From: UBA6382 sp963600315
Lineage (GTDB): Bacteria; Bacteroidota; Bacteroidia; Bacteroidales; Bacteroidaceae
Length of the DNA: 62,617 nucleotides
Reading direction: 5' to 3'
NCBI GenBank assembly: GCA_963600315.1
Contig: CAVCAW010000013.1
Coordinates: forward strand, 1-62,617
Positions 56,049 through 62,617 of the stretch are shown here, in pieces (position 1 is the first letter of the stretch; each line of letters starts with the position of its first letter). The notes under the pieces were generated by a model. It was not told where the DNA came from. It ran no database searches and worked only from the letters and a program-made list of their open reading frames with translations. Made by a program: the position numbers and the translations under genes.

Positions 56049-56056
56049 TAATTTTG
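56049..56056 (+). promoter_or_regulatory. -7 box of the sigma/macro gene
   Basis: TAATTTTG, 9 bases before the ATG at 56066. The predicted transcript would have almost no leader. Confidence 0.5.
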
Positions 56057-56065
56057 GAAGAAAAC

Positions 56066-57187
56066 ATGAGGCACTCGTCTTTATCCGGCAATATCAGCCC
56101 TGACGAAATCATCGAAGGATTTCGTCGGGGTGATAATCGTATTGTTCACGAATATTTCTACGGCTATTGTAGGGTCGCCTACGGAGTGTGCGACCGCCGC
56201 TACAGTTTGTCCAGCAAGCCAGGCATGGATTTCTACTCTCTCGCCCACGAATACTATCTCAAGCTCTATGCCCACAATTTCACCCAGCTGGAGGACCGCA
56301 ACCCCACCGTCAACCTGCTGACGTGGATGGTCAACGGCTTCCGCTATTTGGTGCTCGACCGCCTCAAGGAGGTGGAGAAAGAGCACCGCAACGTGAGCTT
56401 CGAGGAGCGTATGGAGCGCAAGGACCTCAGTTTTGACGTCGTCGACGATTGTTTCTCGGAGGAATTCCGAAACACGGTCGAGGAACTCTGCCGCACACAC
56501 TATGGGCGCGACAGCAAGAACTCCATGATATTACGCATGATGTTTATCGACGGCTTCAAAGGCAAGGAGATTGCGCATCAGCTCGGCATGACCCCCTCGG
56601 CGGTGACCCAGCGCTACACCAAGATGATGCGCGAAACGGTTATTCCTTATTTCAAGAGCAACTTCAAGGCTTCCGACTACATGCCGTCTCTTGTTGATGA
56701 CATCGCCCTCAAGGCAAGCACCTCTATCGAGTTTAACAGCATCAGTAACGAGTTTTACAATATGGAAATTCCAATATTTATGGATATAGACAACAGCCGC
56801 ATTACTCCGCAGTGGATAGACACGTTGAAAGAGAACGAAATCTTTGTGTTTGGCAGCAACCTTGCCGGTATGCACGGTGGTGGAGCAGCCCGCCAGGCAG
56901 TTCTCAAGTTTGGCGCAGTGATGCGCCAAGGCGTGGGACTGCAAGGTCAGAGCTACGCCATTCCGACCATGCAGGGTGGGGTAGAGACTATTCGCCCCTA
57001 TGTAGACAAGTTCGTTGCCTTCGCCCAGTCACACCCCGAACTCCACTTCCTGGTCACGCCCATTGGCTGCGGCATAGCCGGCTTTGAGCCTAGAGATATC
57101 GCCCCGCTCTTCAGCCAAGCCTCAAAGCTCGACAATGTCAGCTTGCCGCTTGACTTCTGGATTTGCCTCAGTGGTGCCGATAAATAA
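56066..57187 (+). CDS. Sigma-factor-like protein fused to a macro-like domain
   Basis: 373 aa from ATG 56066; an upstream ATG at 56036 precedes the promoter box. Residues about 15-115 resemble sigma region 2 of a Bacteroidota sigma-70-like family (EYFYGYCRVAYGV, LLTWMVNGFRYLVLDRLKEV). Residues 130-190 carry a region-4-like HTH (KGKEIAHQLGMTPSAVTQRY, from about 165). After a linker (200-250) comes a second domain from 256: EIFVFGSNLAGMHGGGAARQ, then TPIGCGIAGFEPRDIAPLF, the glycine-rich loops of a macro/A1S_2505-like ADP-ribose-binding fold. One gene thus joins promoter recognition to a putative ADP-ribose sensor or hydrolase. It faces the VWA gene. Confidence 0.75.
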   Translation: MRHSSLSGNISPDEIIEGFRRGDNRIVHEYFYGYCRVAYGVCDRRYSLSSKPGMDFYSLAHEYYLKLYAHNFTQLEDRNPTVNLLTWMVNGFRYLVLDRLKEVEKEHRNVSFEERMERKDLSFDVVDDCFSEEFRNTVEELCRTHYGRDSKNSMILRMMFIDGFKGKEIAHQLGMTPSAVTQRYTKMMRETVIPYFKSNFKASDYMPSLVDDIALKASTSIEFNSISNEFYNMEIPIFMDIDNSRITPQWIDTLKENEIFVFGSNLAGMHGGGAARQAVLKFGAVMRQGVGLQGQSYAIPTMQGGVETIRPYVDKFVAFAQSHPELHFLVTPIGCGIAGFEPRDIAPLFSQASKLDNVSLPLDFWICLSGADK

Positions 57188-57312
57188 AAATAGGCAGGTT
57201 TGTTTGCTAATGGCGAACGAAGTATAAAAAGCCGTGTCGTGAGGTTGCAAAAGGTCGGTCGTGCCGCAAGGCATTATGTCATGGTACTGACGGCATGGCG
57301 CAGTCGTCTATG

Positions 57313-57373
57313 CAAAAAAAACACGGGCCTGTCTGCAGCAGCCACCAAGCGGCTATCAGACTGACCCGTGCTG
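57313..57373 (-). terminator. Terminator of the VWA gene
   Basis: On minus, GCACGGGTCAGTCTG and CAGACAGGCCCGTG pair imperfectly around a loop that itself folds, followed by TTTTTTTT. Confidence 0.75.
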
Positions 57374-57394
57374 ACGCTATGCCGGCATGGAGCG

Positions 57395-58066
57395 TCAGTT
57401 CCCTTTCTTCTTGTTGGAATTCTTGTACATCTTTTCGATTTTTTCGTCAGTCGCAAAGAAATCGTAGTTTTCGTCTATGCAGTTTTGGCACACCAAGTCA
57501 TTGTATATCATACAATTTTTGGAGAGATCACTGAACATTTCCCTTGCTCCCTTGTCGTCGCGGCTGAACGAACGGTGGCTCTTGATGCCTATGTCGCCAG
57601 CCATACCCTTTACGTTGAGGTCGTTGGTGCCGATGAAGGTGAAGGTCCATTTTTGCTTCTTTAGTTTCTTGATGAGGTTGTCGACCATCTGCTTGGTGTA
57701 CTCTGTGCTGCAGTTTTCCTCGCCGTCGGTAATGATGGTGACTAGCACGTTGTCATTGGGACCGGCGAAAGCGTTGACGTGGGCAATGCCCTTGCCGATA
57801 GCGTCGTAGAGTGGTGTGGCAGAGCGGGGCTCGTAGTCGTTGGCGGTGATGTCGTATGCCTTGTGGGCCGGAGCGTTGTCGTAGATGAAGTTGATGCGGT
57901 TGCTGTCGAAGGTGAGCAGTGTGACGAGCTGCTCCATGTCGGGGTGCACTTTCTGCATTTTGCGGATGGTGCCCAGTGTCTCGTTGATGCCCGCAAGGGT
58001 CTGACGGTAGATTACGTTCATGCTGCCGCTCTCGTCTACTACTAGAAGGTTGAATAGTCTTTTCAT
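57395..58066 (-). CDS. VWA (von Willebrand factor A) domain protein
   Basis: 223 aa, no signal peptide, so cytoplasmic. A complete MIDAS: Asp11, Ser13 and Ser15 in VVDESGSM, Thr84 in SATPLYDAI, Asp114 in IITDGEENC. The fold ends about residue 185; the C-terminus has three Cys (CMIYNDLVCQNC) and a Lys-rich tail. Similar stand-alone VWA proteins (TerY-like) occur in stress and phage-defence gene sets, but no ter gene is nearby. Convergent to the sigma/macro gene. Confidence 0.88.
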   Translation of the reverse strand: MKRLFNLLVVDESGSMNVIYRQTLAGINETLGTIRKMQKVHPDMEQLVTLLTFDSNRINFIYDNAPAHKAYDITANDYEPRSATPLYDAIGKGIAHVNAFAGPNDNVLVTIITDGEENCSTEYTKQMVDNLIKKLKKQKWTFTFIGTNDLNVKGMAGDIGIKSHRSFSRDDKGAREMFSDLSKNCMIYNDLVCQNCIDENYDFFATDEKIEKMYKNSNKKKGN

Positions 58067-58200
58067 CGTTTTTTGTGTTTTTTTGATTGTTGATATTGAT
58101 TGATTGCGAATGCCGCTGTTGTGCTCTCTTGTCTATTAAAAGTCATTCGGGGGTGAAAAATTAAGCGCTGCCCGAAAAAAATGTTGTCGTGGTAGTTGCG

Positions 58201-58295
58201 TTTCGGCGGAAATGTTTGTCCGTTTCGGTGGAAACGGGCAAACATTTCGGGCGAAACGGATGTCAATTTCCGCCGAAACGCAATGGTGGGCTCAA
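58201..58295 (+). repeat. 95-bp four-module intergenic element, copy 5
   Basis: Modules TTTCGGCGGAAA (58201), TTTCGGTGGAAA (58223), TTTCGGGCGAAA (58245) and TTTCCGCCGAAA (58267), 22 bp apart, then GCTCAA at 58290. Modules 1 and 4 extend to a perfect 17-bp inverted repeat, TTGCG before module 1 matching CGCAA after module 4. AAAATGTTG lies 23 bp before module 1. A -7 box follows 11 bp after the element. Confidence 0.92.
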
Positions 58296-58305
58296 TAAAA
58301 ACGGC

Positions 58306-58313
58306 TATCTTTG
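58306..58313 (+). promoter_or_regulatory. -7 box of the DUF3109 gene
   Basis: TATCTTTG, about 50 bases before the probable ATG at 58363. A 14-T run (58340-58353) lies in the leader. Confidence 0.5.
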
Positions 58314-58397
58314 GGCTTTCAAAATTTCTAAGATTTTAATTTTTTTTTTTTTTGTCTCAGTCATGGACAACAGGATAGGTATCATTCAAGTGGGAAT

Positions 58398-58967
58398 GTG
58401 CTTTGCTCCGTAGATATTTTCAAGGAATTGTTTTGCTGCAACTACAAGGCGTGTAAGGGTATCTGCTGCATCGAGGGTGATGCCGGTGCTCCGATTACAC
58501 TCGATGAGGTGGCTGCTATTGAGGATATTCTGCCTGCCATTGAGGGCGACCTCACTCCCGAGGCACTTGAGGTGATTCGCAGTCAGGGCGTGGCGTACAT
58601 AGACCGCGAGGGCGACTTGGTGACGAGCATCGTTGACGGCAAGGATTGTGTCTTTGCTTGCTGCGGCGCAGACGGTGGTTGCCTGTGTGCCATAGAGCGC
58701 GCCAAGAATCAGGGGCGTATAGCCACCGACAAGCCCATAAGCTGTTCGCTCTACCCCATAAGGGTGAAGAAATTCGACGTGGGCGGCGAGCCGCTTTACG
58801 GCCTCAACTACCACCGCTGGACCATCTGCCGCGACGCTGTAGAGAAGGGCTACCGCCTGTCGATGCCTGTCTATAAGTTCCTCAAGGAGCCGCTCACGAG
58901 GTGTTTTGGCTCTGAGTGGTATGCCGAACTGGAGGAGGCTGCACAGCAGATTGCCGATATGCGCTGA
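58398..58967 (+). CDS. DUF3109 Cys-rich protein with apparent 5' frameshift
   Basis: 189 codons from a GTG at 58398. Cys-rich signature of DUF3109: CCNYKACKGICCIEGDAGAP, then CVFACCGADGGCLC and CSLYPIRV with RWTICRDA; eight or more Cys suggest Zn or Fe-S binding. The true family N-terminus lies upstream: ATG 58363 gives MDNRIGIIQVG, then the frame breaks between 58390 and 58398 where one base is missing, and NVLCSVDIF continues in the second frame. Either a sequencing error or a real mutation. Function of the family unknown. Confidence 0.8.
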   Translation: MLCSVDIFKELFCCNYKACKGICCIEGDAGAPITLDEVAAIEDILPAIEGDLTPEALEVIRSQGVAYIDREGDLVTSIVDGKDCVFACCGADGGCLCAIERAKNQGRIATDKPISCSLYPIRVKKFDVGGEPLYGLNYHRWTICRDAVEKGYRLSMPVYKFLKEPLTRCFGSEWYAELEEAAQQIADMR

Positions 58968-59046
58968 GGGGACGGGACGTCTTGTTAGTTTTTTTTGTTA
59001 ATATTCAAAAAAAATACCCCCTCCTCTATTTATTAAGAGAAAAGTT

Positions 59047-59054
59047 TACCTTTG
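59047..59054 (+). promoter_or_regulatory. -7 box of the barrel-protein gene
   Basis: TACCTTTG, 37 bases before the ATG at 59092. Confidence 0.55.
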
Positions 59055-59091
59055 CAGTAGAATAAAACATTTATACACGTTACGCTTTTTT

Positions 59092-62067
59092 ATGAATACT
59101 AGATTTTTCCACACCCACGCCCGTCTCTGGCTGGCGGTGGCGCTGTGTGCGGTGGCGCTGACGGGAGCGCGCGGTGCCCATGCTGTGCGCAAGGACTCCA
59201 TCAGCGTGTGGGGCGAGGTGAAGGATTTGTTCAGCGGCGACCTGCTGGACAAGGGCTTGGTAACCGTGTTTAACGAGAATGACTCCATTGTGCTGACCGA
59301 CACTATGGTCGCCGCCTCGAAGGGCAAGGTTGCCACTTTTACCTTTGACATACCTGGTGGCTACAAGTTCAAGCTGCCACATGGTGGCAACTACAAGATA
59401 CGTTTTGACATCGACGGCTACGTGGCCGAACTGCAAGACCTGATCATACCCGACCGCCAGTACTATAAGTTCACCACCGAGTGGAAGAAAGACTTCAAGG
59501 TGCGCAAGAAACCCAAAGACCATGTGCTGGGCGAAGCCGTAGTCAGGGCCACCCGCGTCAAGATGGTGGTGAAGGGCGACACTGTGGAGTTTGACGCCGA
59601 CGCCTTCAACGTGGCCGAGGGGTCCATGCTCGACAAGTTGCTGGAGCGCATGCCCGGCATGGAGATAAAGGGCAATGGCGAAATCTACCACAACGGCAAG
59701 AAGGTGGAGAGCCTGCTTATCGACGGCAAGGACTTCTTCAGCGGTGACCCCAAGCTGGCGCTCGAAAACTTGCCTGCCTACACTGTGAAGAAAGTGCAGG
59801 TCTATCGCAGGACTCCGCGCGGAGCCACCGTGCTGGCCGACTCCATCAAGCGCGAGGAGATGAAACAGTTGGTGATAGACGTGAGGTTGAAGAAGCAGTA
59901 CCAGAAGGGGTGGATAGGTAACGCCGACCTGGCCTACGGCACTTCGCAGCGTTTCTCAACGCGCCTGGCGCTGATATACTTCAGCAGCGTGTGGAGGTTT
60001 ATGGGCTGGGGCAACATCAACAACGTGAACCAGTCTGCCTCGCCCAGCTCCGACGGCGACTTCTGGGACAACGACCTGGCCAACAACGGCGTTCACTACA
60101 ACAGGAAGGGCGGCCTGCAACTGATGTATGACAACGAGGGCTTGACGGGGCGCGCCAGCGTAGAGGGGGCGCACACCACCGACTTCAATCGCACGGAGAC
60201 TACGTCGACCACCTACCTCAACAGCGGCGACACCTACAGCCGCTCGCGCAACTATAGTCGCAATAGCAGTAGCAGTGTGACGTGGGATTGGGCGATAGAC
60301 AAGTCGAAGGACAACTTCTACTTCTCAATCACGCCGCTCAGCGGCTCCTACACCCACACTCGCGGTCTCAACAACTCACGCAGCGCCACCTTTGGCGACG
60401 ACCCGCGCGACACCTACCGGCTGGCGTCGCTCGACAGCCTCTTCCTGCCGGCGGGCAGTCAGCGCCTGGAGAACATCAGGCTCAACACCGTGCTCAACGC
60501 CTCGCAGTCGCTGGTGAAGTCTACGGCCCTCAACTCGTCTGCCACCACCTATTTCCGCTCGCCCGTGTTTGGCAACGACGTGACGTTGCGCTACAACCTG
60601 GGCTACACCGACAACCACACAGAGAACTACCAGCACTACAAGCTCGACAACCGGCAGGCGCAGACCACCGACGTGCAGAACGTCTACAACCTCACCCCCG
60701 CCAGTGCGCTCTCCTTTGAGGGTGCAGCCACCTACGACCTTGTTATGAGCAAAAACACCACGCTGGAGTTCAAGTATACCTACAAGTACACCCGCGACAA
60801 GAACAACCCCGACCGCTATCGCCTCGACTCGCTGGCGGGATGGAACGATCTCGACAGCCACCAGCTGGGCACACTGCCGTCTACCCACGACTGGCGACTG
60901 GCTGCCCTCGACCAGCGCAATTCCTATCACCGCACCACCACCGAGTCGACCCACTCGCCTGGCCTCACGTTCAGACAGAAGCTGCCCAAGGATTGGAGTA
61001 CCAGCATCAGCCTGCCGCTCAACATACAGGAAAACACTATCTGCGACTCGCGCGCCAACAACGGGCAGCGCAAGTCTGCTTCGCTCACGGCCCTCTCTCC
61101 GCAAATCAATTTCATGAAATGGACCAACAATACTGTGACCGGCGACGTGGTGAACTACTACTTCTTCTACAACCACTCCGTGTCAATGCCGTCGGTGAGC
61201 TACTTGGTTGACCTAACCGACGACACTAACCCCCTCTTCGTGTCGAGAGGCAATACCGAACTGAAGAATACACACACCAACACCGCCAGTCTCCATACAT
61301 GGTTCTCCAAACAGAAGCACATGCAGAGCTACGGTGCCAGTCTGCTGTGGACCCAGACCGGCAATGCGGTTGCATCGACTACAACCTACGACCACTCCAC
61401 TGGCGTCACAACCTACCGGCCCCGCAATATCAATGGCAACTGGGGCATGGCGGGCGGTCTCAACTACTCACGCTCGCTCGACAAGAAGGACCGTCTGGTG
61501 ATGCAAAGCAACGTCAACACAGCCTACAACCACAACGTGGACTACATAACCGAGACTCTGGGCGGAGAGTCAACACCGTTGCGTAGCGCCGTCCATAACT
61601 GGACTAACAACGGCCACCTCTCGCTGGCATATACCTATAAGGACTATACCGTTGAGGCTGAAGGCAACGCCGCATGGCGCATGCAGAACAGCAGCCGCGA
61701 TAACTTCAGCAAGCTCAATGCCGTGGACTTTAGCTACGGAATCAGTGCCAACGGCCCCATCGCCGCCGGCATAGAGTTCAATACAAAGCTCAAGGTCTTC
61801 TCGCGCCGTGGCTACAGCGACGAGTCGATGAATGACAACCATGTGGTATGGAACCTCAGCCTCTCTCGCGCTTTCCTCAAGTCTAAGGCACTCGTGCTAA
61901 GACTGGAGGCCCACGACCTGCTCAATCAAATCAGTAGCGTGGAGAACGTTGTCAATGCGCAGGGGCGCACCGAGACGTGGTATAACTCCATCCCGCGCTT
62001 CGCCCTGCTCCACGTGTGCTATAAGTTCAACTCCATGTCCAAGAAGAAGAGTGAATCGGCAGAATAG
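59092..62067 (+). CDS. TonB-dependent-receptor-like outer-membrane protein
   Basis: 991 aa with a signal peptide cleaved near ARGAHA. Residues about 38-130 form a carboxypeptidase-regulatory-like beta-sandwich (VWGEVKDLFSGDLLDKGLVTVF). A plug-like domain follows at about 145-245 (LGEAVVRATRVKMVVKGDTVEF, LLERMPGMEIKGNGEIYHNG, LIDGKDFFSGDP). The rest, rich in alternating aromatic strands, is a 22-stranded-type barrel (OMP_b-brl family). No SusD partner is adjacent, so a SusC role is not supported. The gene is richer in G+C than its surroundings. Confidence 0.85.
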   Translation: MNTRFFHTHARLWLAVALCAVALTGARGAHAVRKDSISVWGEVKDLFSGDLLDKGLVTVFNENDSIVLTDTMVAASKGKVATFTFDIPGGYKFKLPHGGNYKIRFDIDGYVAELQDLIIPDRQYYKFTTEWKKDFKVRKKPKDHVLGEAVVRATRVKMVVKGDTVEFDADAFNVAEGSMLDKLLERMPGMEIKGNGEIYHNGKKVESLLIDGKDFFSGDPKLALENLPAYTVKKVQVYRRTPRGATVLADSIKREEMKQLVIDVRLKKQYQKGWIGNADLAYGTSQRFSTRLALIYFSSVWRFMGWGNINNVNQSASPSSDGDFWDNDLANNGVHYNRKGGLQLMYDNEGLTGRASVEGAHTTDFNRTETTSTTYLNSGDTYSRSRNYSRNSSSSVTWDWAIDKSKDNFYFSITPLSGSYTHTRGLNNSRSATFGDDPRDTYRLASLDSLFLPAGSQRLENIRLNTVLNASQSLVKSTALNSSATTYFRSPVFGNDVTLRYNLGYTDNHTENYQHYKLDNRQAQTTDVQNVYNLTPASALSFEGAATYDLVMSKNTTLEFKYTYKYTRDKNNPDRYRLDSLAGWNDLDSHQLGTLPSTHDWRLAALDQRNSYHRTTTESTHSPGLTFRQKLPKDWSTSISLPLNIQENTICDSRANNGQRKSASLTALSPQINFMKWTNNTVTGDVVNYYFFYNHSVSMPSVSYLVDLTDDTNPLFVSRGNTELKNTHTNTASLHTWFSKQKHMQSYGASLLWTQTGNAVASTTTYDHSTGVTTYRPRNINGNWGMAGGLNYSRSLDKKDRLVMQSNVNTAYNHNVDYITETLGGESTPLRSAVHNWTNNGHLSLAYTYKDYTVEAEGNAAWRMQNSSRDNFSKLNAVDFSYGISANGPIAAGIEFNTKLKVFSRRGYSDESMNDNHVVWNLSLSRAFLKSKALVLRLEAHDLLNQISSVENVVNAQGRTETWYNSIPRFALLHVCYKFNSMSKKKSESAE

Positions 62068-62091
62068 CCGTCCTGCCCTCCAAAAGATATG

Positions 62092-62132
62092 CGACATTCT
62101 TCGCCCCTTCGTGCGGCGGAGAATGTCGTTTT
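62092..62132 (+). terminator. Terminator of the barrel-protein gene
   Basis: CGACATTCTTCGCC (62092-62105) pairs with GGCGGAGAATGTCG (62115-62128) with one G-U, followed by four T. Confidence 0.75.
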
Positions 62133-62198
62133 GTTGACAAAACAATAGATTGTCATAACAAAACGTTTCAAAATGTAGTGGTATATAAAAATAATGTG

Positions 62199-62206
62199 TA
62201 ATTTTG
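62199..62206 (+). promoter_or_regulatory. -7 box of asnA
   Basis: TAATTTTG, 22 bases before the asnA start codon. No clear -33 element. Confidence 0.5.
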
Positions 62207-62228
62207 TAATCCTTAACAATTATTCTCT

Positions 62229-62617
62229 ATGAGTAAAGTCTATGACATACCGCCCTATAAGCCCCTGCTGAATCCCCAGCAGACCGAACAGGGCATAAAG
62301 AAAATAAAAGATTTTTTTCAGCAGAACCTTGCTACAGGTCTCAAGCTGCAGCGCGTCACGGGTCCGCTGTTTGTGCTCCGCGGCATGGGCATCAATGATG
62401 ACCTCAACGGCACGGAGCGTGCTGTCAACTTTCCCATCAAGGACCTTGATGACCATGTGGCTGAAGTGGTGCACTCCCTGGCTAAGTGGAAGCGTCTGAC
62501 ACTGGCTGAATACAACATTCAGCCCGGCTATGGCATCTATACCGACATGAATGCCATACGCGCCGACGAGGAGCTGGACAATCTCCACTCGCTCTATGTA
62601 GACCAATGGGACTGGGA
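62229..62617 (+). CDS. asnA: Aspartate-ammonia ligase, N-terminal part
   Basis: 129 codons are visible before the window ends. Makes asparagine from aspartate, ammonia and ATP. The sequence has the AsnA-specific VVHSLAKWKRLTL and, at the edge, LHSLYVDQWDWE, both matching E. coli AsnA closely, and LRGMGINDDLNGTERAV for the earlier GDGTQDNLSGAEKAV block. Class II synthetase fold. It has its own promoter box and follows a terminator. Confidence 0.93.
   Translation, partial: MSKVYDIPPYKPLLNPQQTEQGIKKIKDFFQQNLATGLKLQRVTGPLFVLRGMGINDDLNGTERAVNFPIKDLDDHVAEVVHSLAKWKRLTLAEYNIQPGYGIYTDMNAIRADEELDNLHSLYVDQWDW

Noticed and set aside
58201..58295. CRISPR array interpretation of the 22-bp periodic modules
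   Set aside because: Modules are 12 bp with 10-bp spacers that are partly conserved, always four per copy, and no cas gene is present.

Overview
The window is chromosomal DNA of a Bacteroidota member, most likely order Bacteroidales (Prevotella- or Muribaculaceae-like; I cannot fix the genus). The evidence is the recurring -7 promoter box TAnnTTTG in place of a sigma70 -10 box, type IX secretion C-terminal signals, a TamL-type lipoprotein paired with TamB, DUF3127, PorD-like (DUF4835) and YfhO-type proteins, and weak Shine-Dalgarno signals. I see no insertion sequence, prophage, CRISPR array or rRNA operon. One scaffold gap (10 N at 54423-54432) cuts a gene.

Layout. 1-2274: tail of an unknown gene, a small lipoprotein and a secreted repeat protein. 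2275-8548: branched-chain amino acid operon ilvD-ilvB-ilvN-ilvC behind a long leader with a possible leader peptide, closed by a strong terminator. 8716-14120 (minus): heavy-metal efflux operon of CusB-like lipoprotein, CusA/CzcA pump and TolC-like channel, with a nested inverted repeat at its promoter. 14280-15722 (minus): beta-helix lipoprotein. 16043-17008: ROK sugar kinase. 17436-17508 (minus): initiator tRNA. 17695-26925 (minus): four-gene envelope operon ending in tamB-tamL. 27374-36002: two large secreted proteins, a papain-like peptidase with LamG/PKD modules and a GH89 alpha-N-acetylglucosaminidase, both with sorting-type C-termini. 36312-37133 (minus): two DUF3127 paralogues divergent from dnaN. 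37274-48366: nine-gene plus-strand run (dnaN, DnaQ-like exonuclease, coaBC, DUF4835, recN, pseudo-protease/TPR protein, dus, amino acid permease, methyltransferase), much of it translationally coupled. 48514-55551: MATE exporter, flavodoxin and reductase-like genes, and yfhO-hisS. 56066-57187: a sigma-factor-like protein fused to a macro-like domain, facing a VWA-domain gene. 58398-62617: a DUF3109 gene with an apparent N-terminal frameshift, a TonB-receptor-like barrel protein and the start of asnA.

The most striking feature is a dispersed intergenic element found five times (2507, 17171, 27041, 49907, 58201). Each copy is exactly 95 bp: four 12-bp modules of form TTTC-NNNN-GAAA starting every 22 bp, then an 11-bp spacer and a terminal GCTCAA. 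All five point the same way, none has an indel, and modules 1 and 4 are near-perfect reverse complements in every copy although their core bases differ between copies. I do not recognise this as a described repeat family.
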